Shown: positions 7,092 through 15,964 of the stretch, in pieces
Position numbering within the stretch: the first letter of the stretch is position 1
How the letters are laid out: every line of letters starts with the position of its first letter
From: Pontibacter pamirensis
GTDB taxonomy: Bacteria; Bacteroidota; Bacteroidia; Cytophagales; Hymenobacteraceae
DNA: 44,867 nt
Assembly: GCF_010015475.1 (NCBI RefSeq)
Contig: NZ_SSNI01000046.1
Span: forward strand, 1-44,867
Reading direction: 5' to 3'
Notes under the pieces: model-generated
Told to the model about the DNA's origin: nothing
The model's input: only the letters and a program-made list of their open reading frames with translations
The model's database searches: none
Position numbers and translations under genes: made by a program

Positions 7092-9020
7092 CTATCCCAT
7101 CGTCTTTCTTACCCGCATAAACCAATCCACCAGAATGCGGATCTGCTTATCGGTATAGCCCCTATCCTTCATCCTTCTGGTGAAGTCCATGTGCTTCTTC
7201 TCATCCTCCTCATTGGATTTTGCAGTGAAGGACACTACCGGCAGCAGGTCTTCTGTATTGGTGAAGATTTTCTTCTCGATAACGTTTTTGATTTTCTCGT
7301 ACGAGTCCCATCGTGGGCTTTCTCCCCCATGGTTGGCCTTGTAGCGCAAAGTAAAGTTGGTTACCTCGGCCCGGAAATCCTTTGGATTCGAGATGCCGGC
7401 TGGCTTCTCAATTTTCTCCAACTCGGCATTCAGGATGCTCCTGTCGAAAATCTCTCCTGAGTCCGGGTCGCGGAAGTCGTTGTTCTGCATCCAGTGGTCA
7501 GCATAAATCACATACTTATCAAAGATGTTCTGCCCATAGGAAGAATAAGACTCTATATAAGCTTTCTGGATCTCGTCGGAAATGAACTCGGCATACTTGC
7601 TGGCCAGCACCGACTTGATCAGGTGCAGGTACTTTGTTTCCGTTTCAGGAGGAAGCATCATTTTGATCACCTCCTGCTCCAGCACATAAAGCAAATGCAC
7701 CGGGTTGGCGGCAATTTCTTCGCTGTCGAAGTTAAACACCCTGGACAGGATCTTAAAAGCAAACCTGGTGGAGATGCCCTGCATGCCTTCATTGATGCCG
7801 GCATCGTCGCGGTACTCCTGTATAGACTTGGCATTCGGATCTGTTTCCCGTAAAGTTTCGCCGTTATACACCCGCATTTTAGAGTAGATAGTGGAGTTCT
7901 CCGGCTCCTTCAGCCGCGACATAACAGAGAATTCTGCCAGCAACTCGATGGTTTTAGGAGCGCAGGGGGCTTTTTTCAGCGAGCTTTCCTGAATGAGCTT
8001 TTCGTAAATCTTGATTTCTTCGCTCACGCGCAGGCAATAAGGCACCTGTACTTTGTAGATACGGTCCAGGAAGGCTTCGTTCTTTTTGTCGTTCAGGAAC
8101 TTGGACCATTCCGACTCGTTAGAGTGCGCCAGTATAATGCCATCGAAAGGGATAGCGCCGATTGGCTCAGTGCCTTTGTAGTTTTTCTCCTGCGTGGCAG
8201 TCAGCAAGGGGTTGAGTACCTTTATCGGAGCTTTAAACATCTCCACAAACTCCAGCAGGCCCTGGTTTGCCAGGCAGAGGCCCCCGGTATAGGAATAAGC
8301 ATCCGGGTCGCTTTGCTGGAACTCGGCCAGTTTCCGGATATCGACTTTACCCACCAGTGTGGAAATATCCTGGTTATTTTCATCACCCGGCTCTGTTTTG
8401 GAGATGGCAATCTGCTCCTGAATGGAAGGGAACAGCATGATCACCTTAAATTTGTTGATGTCGCCGCCAAACTCCCGAAGCCTTTTTGAGGCCCAGGGGC
8501 TCATGCAGCCGGGCACATAGCGGGAAGGAATATTATACTCCTGCTCCAGTTCCTCGGTATAATCGGCAAACAAACCCAGCGGGCTCTCAAACACCGGGCT
8601 TACCTCTTCACCTGCCTTCAGCACATAGATAGGGTGCTGCTGCATTAAGTGCTTCAGCTTTTCGGCCAGGGAGCTCTTACCTCCTCCTACCGGGCCCATC
8701 AGGTACAGAATCTGCTTCTTTTCTTCCAGCCCCTGTGCCGAGTGCCTGAAGTAAGAGACAATCTGCTCCACGGTGCTTTCCATGCCATAGAAGTCTTTAA
8801 AGGCAGGATATACTTTTATCTTCTTGTTGGAGAAGATTCTGCTTAGCACAGGATCCTGGCGTGTATCCAGCATCTCCGGCTCTCCGATGGCTGCCAGTAT
8901 CCTTTCAGCAGGCTTGGCATACACCTTCGGGTTTTTCTTACACTCATCGAGATAGGCAGCTACTGTCATCTCGTTCATAGAGGCACTGTAATTTGTCTTT
9001 ATCTTTTCTAAAATGTTCAT
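7092..9020 (-). CDS. prkA: PrkA family serine protein kinase (YeaG-like)
   Basis: 642 aa, matching the ~640 aa of E. coli YeaG and Bacillus PrkA. The N-terminal AAA-type ATPase domain has a clear Walker A, GPVGGGKSS, at 109-117. Downstream landmarks include PLGLFADYTEELEQEYNIP and IPFDGIILAHSNESEW (a sensor-like region around 290-307). The C-terminal part is the PrkA kinase domain. The family consists of serine/threonine kinases acting in stress and starvation responses; recent work on the family also points to ATP-dependent protease-like activity, so kinase should be read as the family label. First gene of the prkA, DUF444, spoVR series, preceded by an 800-bp spacer that must hold the main promoter. 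Start ATG at 9020 gives MNILEKIKTNY, as in homologues. Confidence 0.95.
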   Translation of the reverse strand: MNILEKIKTNYSASMNEMTVAAYLDECKKNPKVYAKPAERILAAIGEPEMLDTRQDPVLSRIFSNKKIKVYPAFKDFYGMESTVEQIVSYFRHSAQGLEEKKQILYLMGPVGGGKSSLAEKLKHLMQQHPIYVLKAGEEVSPVFESPLGLFADYTEELEQEYNIPSRYVPGCMSPWASKRLREFGGDINKFKVIMLFPSIQEQIAISKTEPGDENNQDISTLVGKVDIRKLAEFQQSDPDAYSYTGGLCLANQGLLEFVEMFKAPIKVLNPLLTATQEKNYKGTEPIGAIPFDGIILAHSNESEWSKFLNDKKNEAFLDRIYKVQVPYCLRVSEEIKIYEKLIQESSLKKAPCAPKTIELLAEFSVMSRLKEPENSTIYSKMRVYNGETLRETDPNAKSIQEYRDDAGINEGMQGISTRFAFKILSRVFNFDSEEIAANPVHLLYVLEQEVIKMMLPPETETKYLHLIKSVLASKYAEFISDEIQKAYIESYSSYGQNIFDKYVIYADHWMQNNDFRDPDSGEIFDRSILNAELEKIEKPAGISNPKDFRAEVTNFTLRYKANHGGESPRWDSYEKIKNVIEKKIFTNTEDLLPVVSFTAKSNEEDEKKHMDFTRRMKDRGYTDKQIRILVDWFMRVRKTMG

Positions 9021-9824
9021 AGGGTGTGTCTTTATAACATAATCAGAATCATTTTATATAACATAGAGCAAAAGCAGTTTCTCAATCTGTTTGTCCAGAG
9101 TTTAAGCTACTGCTAAGCAACTAATCTTCTCATGGTGATTTAATGTCAGGGTGCTTGATTATTCTATTTCGAAAACAGAAGATACTTAATTTTCAGCAAA
9201 ATATCTATCTGAAATTAAAATCTTTTGCTCTTTCTGTTACTCCTCTTCGTGTATAAGTGAGAACCAATACCTACAATAATGGTCCACAACAGCTGCTATC
9301 AAGGCTTTTACAAAGCGTGGAGGCTGTTCTGCAACAGCGCTTGCTTTATGCTGCCTGCCATAGAGTTAATTGAGTGCTTCGGAACACAAAAAAACCATCG
9401 TTCACCCTGTGTTATACACAAGGTGTGTATTTGCTTGAGCTGCCGAAACTAAAAAAACAAGGAGCAAGCAATACTTGCGCTTTGTTTTGATTTTGGGGCT
9501 AATACAGGAACAGCGTTTGGATATTATAAATTCAAAATGGATAATATTTTGTAAAAAAATTATGCAAAATACTTATACATCCTGCTGAAATGAAGACTAA
9601 CTCATTTTGAAGGAATGTTTACTCTTCACCTGTGTCACTCCTTATACATTGTGCTAACAGTCATTTACCTGTCATTGTTTTTTATAGATGATTCGGGCAG
9701 GAATAGCTGTCATGTAAGATGACAAGCATACTTGACCTGTTTCATAGAAACCTGTTCCACAACTTTTACCCCTGGTTCTACTTATAAGGAATGAACAGCA
9801 ATGTATAACTAATATAAAAGAGCT
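9021..9824. other. Long divergent spacer upstream of prkA
   Basis: About 800 bp between the divergently oriented prkA and the small acidic protein gene. It is AT-rich with many stop codons in all frames; the few ATG-initiated frames seen (for example near 9540, 9590 and 9689) are under 15 codons. No tRNA-like fold or TTTG/TAnnTTTG promoter pair could be placed with confidence. The length suits a regulatory region for stress-induced prkA. Confidence 0.5.
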
Positions 9825-10031
9825 ATGGAAGAAGAAAAGAAAAAGGCCGCATCGGTGCAGAAAGAAGGAGAAAAAGTAACGGGCGGTGCTGACGCAGCAG
9901 ATAAGGACACCGGTACTGCTACCCCCAAAGAGGGCGGTGAAGAATACATACCGGATGACGACGCCACCAAAAGAGAAAATTCAACAGGCTACAATGAACT
10001 GCCGGAGCAAAGCAAGGTAGGCGGCGACTAG
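9825..10031 (+). CDS. Small hydrophilic acidic protein, unknown function
   Basis: 68 aa, almost all charged or small residues: Lys/Glu-rich at the N-terminus (MEEEKKKAASVQKEG), then Gly, Asp and Thr-rich with EEYIPDDDATKREN. It has no hydrophobic core, signal peptide or Cys, so it is likely disordered in solution. It is flanked by a strong terminator at 10065, which supports a real single-gene unit. Short charged proteins like this are common in the family around stress genes, but I do not recognise a named one. It diverges from prkA across an 800-bp spacer. Confidence 0.6.
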   Translation: MEEEKKKAASVQKEGEKVTGGADAADKDTGTATPKEGGEEYIPDDDATKRENSTGYNELPEQSKVGGD

Positions 10032-10064
10032 TACAGACCCAGAAAATATTCAGGATACCAGTAG

Positions 10065-10098
10065 AAAGAAAGAGCACCTTCGGGGTGCTCTTTCTTTG
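10065..10098 (+). terminator. Rho-independent terminator of the small acidic protein gene
   Basis: AAAGAAAGAGCACC at 10065-10078 pairs with GGTGCTCTTTCTTT at 10084-10097 across a short TTCGG loop. The stem arms are A-rich and T-rich. Confidence 0.85.
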
Positions 10099-10170
10099 CC
10101 CCTTTAACTGCTGCATCGTGCCGGTTACTAAAAAAAACAGCGTACAGGATGAATTCATGAATTAAAATCA

Positions 10171-10178
10171 TATATTTA
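10171..10178 (+). promoter_or_regulatory. Possible -7 box for the 10202 gene
   Basis: TATATTTA, one mismatch from TAnnTTTG, 23 nt before the ATG at 10202. The same word is found at the same distance before the 2974 gene. No -33 TTTG partner was seen. Confidence 0.25.
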
Positions 10179-10201
10179 AGCTATACCCTATAGGCCTGAA
10201 T

Positions 10202-11461
10202 ATGAGTAAGATATTCCTCATCCACCTCGCTTCTGTGCTACTTTTAGCGTACAATGCCGCTGCCAACCAACTACTGGTACCCATGGACGATGCCCAGAAA
10301 AACCATCTGAAAGCGTATGGTGTGGCATATTGGGTGCTGCAGCACCAGCAGGAGGTAGACTGGCTGCTCAACTACCGGGGCGGAAGCTTTGGATTCCGGC
10401 AAACGCCACAGTTTGAGGAGGAACTGCGAGCCAGGGGCGTCAGTTTCGCCATTCTCTCAGATAACCAGTACAACATTATTCTGCAGCAGATCGCCGACCC
10501 GGACGCGAACATGGAGGTGATGAAGTTAGAGAAAGTTCCGACTATTGCCGTGTACTCCCCCACAACAGATCAGCCTTGGGACGATGCCGTGACGCTGGTG
10601 CTCAATTATGCAGAAATTCCTTATGAACATGTATTTGATGAAGAGGTGTTAGCCAAAGAGCTTGCCCGCTACGACTGGCTGCACCTGCACCACGAAGACT
10701 TTACCGGGCAGTATGGCAAATCCGGCCGTCGCCACCAAAGCTGGCTGAAGGTACAGCAGCAGGAATCGCAGGAGTTGGCCCACAAGTACGGCTACAGCAA
10801 AGTGTCGCAGATGAAGTTAGGCGTGGTAAAAGAAATAAAAGCGTTCGTGGCCGGGGGCGGCTTTATGTTTGCCATGTGCTCCGCCACCGACACCTACGAC
10901 ATAGCCCTGGCCGCCAACGGCGTAGACATAGTAGATGCCATGTATGACGGCGACGACGTGGATCCGGAGGCACAGCAGAAACTTGACTTCAGCCAGAGCT
11001 TTGCCTTCAAAGACTTTGAGGTATACCTGAGCCCCTACGAACGTGAGTTCTCCAGCATCGATAACCAGCGCCGGGAGCGCGGTTTGTATGAAGGTGAAGA
11101 CTATTTCTCGCTCTTCACCTTCTCCGCCAAATGGGACCACATCCCGTCGATGCTGACCCAAAACCATGAGAAAACCATCAGAGGCTTTATGGGCCAGACC
11201 ACCGCTTTTAAAAAACAGTACGTGAAGGGGGGAGCCACCATCATGGGCGCATCCGAGGAGGCAGGTGAAGTACGCTACCTGAACGGCAGCGTCGGCAAAG
11301 GTACCTGGACCTTCTATGGCGGCCATGATCCGGAAGATTACTGGCACATGCCAGGCGAGCCCCCAACAGACCTGGCCCTCTATCCTAACTCCCCCGGCTA
11401 CCGCCTTATCCTGAACAATATCCTGTTCCCCGCCGCCAAAAAGAAAAAACCTAAAACCTGA
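10202..11461 (+). CDS. Secreted protein with glutamine-amidotransferase-like fold (auto-labelled asparagine synthetase B in relatives)
   Basis: 419 aa. The N-terminus has a Sec signal peptide (about 1-22, ending AYNAAAN). The middle holds a class I amidotransferase/ThuA-like core: KVPTIAVYSP at 111-120, YDWLHLHHEDFTG at 157-169, then KAFVAGGGFMFAMCSATD, which puts a nucleophile-position Cys at 226 after a Gly-rich turn. Near the C-terminus GTWTFYGGHDPEDYWH supplies a His. Relatives in Bacteroidota databases carry the name asparagine synthetase B, but there is no Cys2 glutaminase N-terminus or ATP-pyrophosphatase domain, so that name does not fit. It is likely periplasmic, acting on an unknown amide or sugar-like substrate. 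It stands alone. Confidence 0.75.
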   Translation: MSKIFLIHLASVLLLAYNAAANQLLVPMDDAQKNHLKAYGVAYWVLQHQQEVDWLLNYRGGSFGFRQTPQFEEELRARGVSFAILSDNQYNIILQQIADPDANMEVMKLEKVPTIAVYSPTTDQPWDDAVTLVLNYAEIPYEHVFDEEVLAKELARYDWLHLHHEDFTGQYGKSGRRHQSWLKVQQQESQELAHKYGYSKVSQMKLGVVKEIKAFVAGGGFMFAMCSATDTYDIALAANGVDIVDAMYDGDDVDPEAQQKLDFSQSFAFKDFEVYLSPYEREFSSIDNQRRERGLYEGEDYFSLFTFSAKWDHIPSMLTQNHEKTIRGFMGQTTAFKKQYVKGGATIMGASEEAGEVRYLNGSVGKGTWTFYGGHDPEDYWHMPGEPPTDLALYPNSPGYRLILNNILFPAAKKKKPKT

Positions 11462-11883
11462 TCAGGATTTAGGTGATTAAAATTCTGATTTAAAGATTCA
11501 GAGAATTGATAGCTGACGTTTCGCAAAAGTCTCGGCGGGATGACCTGTGGATAATAAAAAAGTATCTGTCAGCACGGAGTGAAGGTGTTTCCAGTCTTTG
11601 GGTTGAGCGCCTGGGGGAAGGGGCCTCTCGGCCTGGAGAGCACAGAGGGAAACAATGCAACTGTAGGTTAGATGCCGCTGGATTAGCCGTAACCACGCCA
11701 GCTTAGGCAGAATTATTTCCCTCTGAATGCTTCTAAATCTAAAAAGTCAGAATATGGCTTTTCATCAACCGGTTCAAACCACCCCTACCCCACCTTGTCC
11801 AAGGAGGGGAGTAAAAATTTTTATTAATATTTCCAATCATCTTCAAATTGCCAAATCTCCCCATCCCATGAAATTGTTTCATG
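11462..11883. other. Spacer with repeat fragments
   Basis: No credible gene. GCGGGATGACCTGT at 11535-11548 recurs at 32706-32719. A degenerate copy of the ACCCACCCCT...GGAGGGGA element lies at 11777-11811. The plus-strand ORF at 11506-11706 has unnatural composition for a protein and looks like repeat DNA. A CCTGATCAGG dyad near 11457 is too short to call a terminator. Confidence 0.5.
11777..11811. repeat. Degenerate copy of the GC-rich CTCC/GGAG palindromic element
   Basis: AACCACCCCTACCCCACC followed by TTGTCCAAGGAGGGGAG. It resembles the left arm of the perfect palindrome at 29959-30034 and the copy at 18791-18820. Confidence 0.55.
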
Positions 11884-13143
11884 TTAAGCCTTTCCTTTCC
11901 GCAACTCCAGCACCGTGATCTCCGGCCATATACCTACTCTTCCGCTAAAACCGATAAAGCCGAAGCCGCGGTTTACGTAAAGCAAGCGCTGGTTCGCCTC
12001 TGCCAGTCCGGCCCAGTTCTCGTAGCGGTATTGTGCCGGACTCCAGCGAACCAGCGGTGTTTCCACTCCAAATTGCATACCATGGGTGTGTCCGGATAAG
12101 GTCAGGTGCACGCGTGAGGGATGCTGCTTCACTACCTCATCCCAATGAGAGGGATCATGCGAGAGCAGTATTTTAAAGGTGTCTTCCTCCACTCCAGTGA
12201 GCGCTTTGTCCAGGTCACCTTCCTGTATAAAACCGGTGCCCCAGTTCTCTACCCCCAACAGAGCCAGTTTTTCACCATCCTTCTCTATCAGCACATGCTC
12301 ATCCAACAAAAGGCGATAGCCCATTGAGGCATGATGTAGCTTCAGGCGCTCCATATTCGTCTCTTTCGCCAGTTCGCTTTCCCAATCTGCGTACATGCCA
12401 TAATCATGGTTGCCTAGAATTGAATACTGGCCATAGGGTGCTCTTATCGCACCGAAAGCATCCATATAGGGCTCAATTTCAGTGGCATGGTCGTTTACCA
12501 GGTCGCCGGTAAAAACAAATAGATCTGACTGCTGTGCCTTTACCAGCTCAATGCCACGCAGTACATCCTCCACACTGTCGAAGCTGCCGGAATGAATGTC
12601 CGAAATCTGTGTAATGGTAAAGCCATCGAAAGCTTCGGGCAGATCATCAAAGTATAAAACATGCCGGTGCACGGTGTAGTCATACTTGCCTTTTATAGTA
12701 CCGTAGACAAACGCAACAAAAGGGATACTGGCCAGTGCCAACGCAAACTGGCTTACAAACTTTCTGCGCTCCGGCAGCAGCTTTCTTTCCTGCTTTCCTG
12801 TACTCCCCAGCGTTCTCCTGAAGAAGCGTGTAATAGCAGTGGCAAACCGAACAAGGTCTTCTACAAGCAGCACCAGGCAAAAAACGATGTCTGTCACAAG
12901 AAATGTCAGAAAAGCATTGATAAACCACTGGGCGAGCGGTGTGGCGCGGTCGTCAGCGAAACGAATATAAATGGAGATGCCGAAGCCGATGAGGAAGGAT
13001 AGAAAGAAAATCCAGTAAGTCCAGTACACCACTTTGCGCGCACGTTCTGAGCGCCAGTTCGCGGTAAGCCTTTTCAGGCCCTGAAAAACATACCAGTTTA
13101 GAAAGAGGGTGATAAAAACCAGTATTAAGATAAATTGTGACAT
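11884..13143 (-). CDS. Membrane-anchored metallophosphoesterase (YkuE-like)
   Basis: 419 aa. The N-terminal third is membrane-embedded, with helices at about 3-21, 38-60 and 73-95 and a further hydrophobic stretch at about 131-149. The rest is a calcineurin-type phosphoesterase with every metal-site motif intact: D182-I-H184, G213-D214, G244-N-H-D247, H329 (LLSHDPS) and G351-H-T-H354. Such proteins hydrolyse phosphomonoesters or diesters with two metal ions; members close to YkuE/YaeI act at or near the membrane, possibly on lipids. The substrate cannot be read here. Single gene, diverging from the MFS gene. Start ATG at 13143 is followed directly by the first helix. Confidence 0.88.
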   Translation of the reverse strand: MSQFILILVFITLFLNWYVFQGLKRLTANWRSERARKVVYWTYWIFFLSFLIGFGISIYIRFADDRATPLAQWFINAFLTFLVTDIVFCLVLLVEDLVRFATAITRFFRRTLGSTGKQERKLLPERRKFVSQFALALASIPFVAFVYGTIKGKYDYTVHRHVLYFDDLPEAFDGFTITQISDIHSGSFDSVEDVLRGIELVKAQQSDLFVFTGDLVNDHATEIEPYMDAFGAIRAPYGQYSILGNHDYGMYADWESELAKETNMERLKLHHASMGYRLLLDEHVLIEKDGEKLALLGVENWGTGFIQEGDLDKALTGVEEDTFKILLSHDPSHWDEVVKQHPSRVHLTLSGHTHGMQFGVETPLVRWSPAQYRYENWAGLAEANQRLLYVNRGFGFIGFSGRVGIWPEITVLELRKGKA

Positions 13144-13404
13144 ATAGGATATTAAAATTTCCGGGGAAAATCAATGCCATTGTTTTGCAGCGTGGCTTTT
13201 GATCTTGTGCCGGTATAGGTAACGCAGCAGCAGGAACTTAAGATATACAATTGCCGGAGCAGACCTTCACACAGCCCTTTTTACCTCAACAAATATAAAG
13301 CTTCATCATTTATGACTAGATTCACCAACACAAAATTCGTAGACATTGCTGCTGTAGCCCGGAAGAGGTATACTGCTGCTATGGCTTAGATCCTATTACC
13401 CATC

Positions 13405-14637
13405 ATGACAGACCCTACACCTGCAGGCGCAGAACCAAAATTAACGCGTACCACCCTTTGGCTGATGACGATTGCCTCAGGCATGGTGGTGGCCAACATT
13501 TACTACAACCAGCCGCTTCTTGTCGAGATTGCCAACACCTACCAGGTGCCCGAAGCGAAGGCTGGTGTGGTGGCCATGCTAACCCAATTGGGCTATGCCA
13601 TCGGTTTGTTATTCATTATACCGCTTGGAGATATGCTGCGGCGCAAACGCCTCATTCTAATCGATTTTGTGCTGATCATCCTGTCGTTGCTGATGGCTGC
13701 ATTCTCGCCTGATATTTATACCCTGATGGCAGCCAGCCTGCTGATTGGGGCAACATCAGTGGTGCCGCAGCTCTTTGTGCCCATGGCCGCACACCTGGCC
13801 CGGCCGGAGGCACGCGGTAAGGCGGTGGGCACTGTTATGAGCGGGCTGCTGATCGGTATCCTTTGCTCGCGTACGCTCAGCGGCTTTGTTGGGGCGCACT
13901 TAGGCTGGAGGGCCATGTTTGTAATAGCAGCGGGTCTGATGCTGGTGCTTTGGGTGGTGCTCTATTACCTGCTCCCGGAGGTGCACCCGCAGTTTAAGGG
14001 CAACTACAAAAGCCTGATGAAGTCGCTCGTGCACCTGTTCCGTACCGAGCCGAAACTGCGCCTTGCCTCTTTCAGGGGGGCTTTGTCCTTTGCCTGCTTC
14101 GGCGGCTTCTGGACCACCCTTGTGTTCCTGCTGGAAGGGCCGCCCTTTCACGCAGGAAGCGATGTGGCTGGCGCCTTCGGTCTCATAGGCGCAGGCGGCG
14201 CTGTGATGGCCTCTGTGATGGGCAGGCTGAGCGACAGGTATGATACCCGCATTTTACTTGTAGCCACCATAGGGATGATCATCGTGTCGTATGTTGTATT
14301 CGGCGTGTTCAGTACCAGCTTTATAGGACTGGTGGTTGGAGTCATTCTGCTCGACCTCGGGCTGCAGGCTTCTCATATTGCCAACCAGACGCTCATATTT
14401 ACTCTCAACCCGCAGGCTCGCAACCGCCTCAATACCGTATACATGTTCACTTACTTTATGGGTGGCGCAACCGGCACAATCCTGGCCAGCCAGGCATGGC
14501 AAATATGGCGCTGGAACGGTGTGGTGCTGGTGGGGTTGGTGTTCTCCTCACTTGCTATGCTGGTGCACCTCCTGTTCGCCAAAAAGAATAGCCCTGCCTC
14601 CATCACTGTTCCAAAGGAAAAAACACCGGCTGATTAA
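13405..14637 (+). CDS. MFS transporter
   Basis: 410 aa with twelve predicted hydrophobic helices, the standard size for a 12-TM major facilitator. The motif between helices 2 and 3 reads PLGDMLRRKRLIL (family motif A), and the echo between helices 8 and 9 reads GRLSDRYDTR. N-terminal MTIASGMVVANIYYNQPLL resembles the group of putative sugar or drug efflux MFS proteins. It is probably a proton-driven exporter in the inner membrane; the substrate is unknown. It diverges from the metallophosphoesterase with 261 bp between, and no partner genes suggest a substrate. Confidence 0.88.
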   Translation: MTDPTPAGAEPKLTRTTLWLMTIASGMVVANIYYNQPLLVEIANTYQVPEAKAGVVAMLTQLGYAIGLLFIIPLGDMLRRKRLILIDFVLIILSLLMAAFSPDIYTLMAASLLIGATSVVPQLFVPMAAHLARPEARGKAVGTVMSGLLIGILCSRTLSGFVGAHLGWRAMFVIAAGLMLVLWVVLYYLLPEVHPQFKGNYKSLMKSLVHLFRTEPKLRLASFRGALSFACFGGFWTTLVFLLEGPPFHAGSDVAGAFGLIGAGGAVMASVMGRLSDRYDTRILLVATIGMIIVSYVVFGVFSTSFIGLVVGVILLDLGLQASHIANQTLIFTLNPQARNRLNTVYMFTYFMGGATGTILASQAWQIWRWNGVVLVGLVFSSLAMLVHLLFAKKNSPASITVPKEKTPAD

Positions 14638-14959
14638 TCGACTATTTCATGCGTTTACTTCCTTCCGGTTGTAAGTTCCGTTTTGATGTGTGCAAAAAAC
14701 CACCACTATTTCTTTACAGCAGACTCTCCTCCATGGCACTAATTTTTGGGAAGATGACTTTTCATTTTTAAAAGCTGCTGTGCATTAAAGCGCAGGTTTT
14801 TTGCACAAACAAAGCATATGATGCGTACTGAAACAAAGCAAGCAGTTTATGTATTGTACTTTCTAAAGTGAGTTCTACTGCTCCGGTTGAAACGACTTGT
14901 TGGTTTTATCGTTTTAGTTAGCAAGCACAATTTTTAATGAGACGTTAAATTTATATCTG
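14638..14959. other. Spacer before the amidoligase gene with a 12-bp inverted repeat
   Basis: GTGCAAAAAACC at 14690-14701 is exactly reversed at 14795-14806, 93 bp apart. No ORF was seen. TAAATTTA at 14946-14953, 7 nt before the ATG, is too close to be a clear promoter box. Confidence 0.5.
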
Positions 14960-15964
14960 ATGCAATACAAAGAATTGCCGGTTCAGCAAAATTCGAAAGG
15001 TGAGCTCCGAAAGGTTGGCTTTGAGCTGGAATACGCGAACGTAGGCATTGAAGAGTCCGTTAGAATAATTCAAGCATTATATGGCGGAAAGGAAGAAATA
15101 AAGCATCGCTTTTCACGTAAAGTGACTGGAACCAGTGTGGGTGATTTTTCTGTGGAAATAGACCTGAGACTACTGAATGAAAAAACATACAAAGAGCCGC
15201 TTGATAAGCTTAATATCAACTTAAAGAATATCAGTGTTGGACAGGGTACCCTGGAGGATGAAGTAGAAATGGCCATGGAGAGCGTTATCAACAAAGTGAT
15301 ACCGTATGAAATTACCACTCCACCGGTGCCCTACACACAACTCGAGGTGTTCGAAAAACTCCGGCAGTCGTTGTACGAGCATAATGCCAAAGGAACAGAT
15401 GCATTTATCACAAATGCCTTTGCCACCCATATCAACCCGGAGGTACCAGATACGGATGCCGACACAATTCTAAGGTATATTCAAGCCTTCCTGCTGTTGT
15501 ACCCGTGGCTCCTGAAAGAAGGAGAAACGGACATGGTCAGAAGAATGACGGCTTTTATCAATCCTTTCCCGGCAGAATATGCAGTGCTTGTCCTGCAACC
15601 TGCTTACCACCCGGACATGGAGACGCTGATAGAAGACTACCACCGGCTTAACCCGGACAGAAACCGCCCCCTCGACATGTACCCTCTTTTTGCTGCAGTG
15701 CGTCAAGAGCAGGTGAACAGCTACTCCGACTTAGGAAAGGTAAATGCGAGAGAAACATTCCACTACCGGCTGCCAAACAGCTGGGTATCAAAGCCGGATT
15801 GGACGCTGGCAAAGGAATGGAATAATTGGGTGGTGTTGGAAGAACTGGCAAATGACCCCGACAGATTAGCGCAGATGAGCAAAGACTATTTAGCGCTGAA
15901 AGATGATACGCTCATCGGATTTGATAGTAAATGGATAAAACAGACAGAACAGTGGCTTTCATAA
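14960..15964 (+). CDS. Putative amidoligase (glutamine synthetase-like fold, PF12224 type)
   Basis: 334 aa. It begins with the hallmark of the family, KVGFELEY (18-25; E22 and E24 are the expected metal-binding acids), then GDFSVEIDLR (61-70) as the second core strand. Further polar conserved-looking sites are H157-I-N-P-E161 and NARETFHYR (262-270). Amidoligases form amide or isopeptide bonds using ATP and were described by comparative genomics as making novel peptide tags or small molecules; few have known substrates. The next gene, overlapping by 34 bp, is a class I amidotransferase-like peptidase, a partner known for this family and able to reverse or trim the amide link. The two were almost certainly made together. 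The product of this pair is unknown. Confidence 0.85.
   Translation: MQYKELPVQQNSKGELRKVGFELEYANVGIEESVRIIQALYGGKEEIKHRFSRKVTGTSVGDFSVEIDLRLLNEKTYKEPLDKLNINLKNISVGQGTLEDEVEMAMESVINKVIPYEITTPPVPYTQLEVFEKLRQSLYEHNAKGTDAFITNAFATHINPEVPDTDADTILRYIQAFLLLYPWLLKEGETDMVRRMTAFINPFPAEYAVLVLQPAYHPDMETLIEDYHRLNPDRNRPLDMYPLFAAVRQEQVNSYSDLGKVNARETFHYRLPNSWVSKPDWTLAKEWNNWVVLEELANDPDRLAQMSKDYLALKDDTLIGFDSKWIKQTEQWLS

Noticed and set aside
9021..9824. Hidden RNA gene or small ORF in the long prkA spacer
   Set aside because: No tRNA-like arms, no frame above about 15 codons from an ATG and no matching riboswitch pattern could be found by eye.
10202..11461. Asparagine synthetase B as a functional name
   Set aside because: No N-terminal Cys glutaminase or ATP pyrophosphatase domain and a signal peptide instead; the name does not fit what is visible.
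11506..11706. 66-codon plus-strand ORF
   Set aside because: Its DNA carries dispersed-repeat fragments (GCGGGATGACCTGT recurs at 32706) and the translation shows no protein-like pattern.
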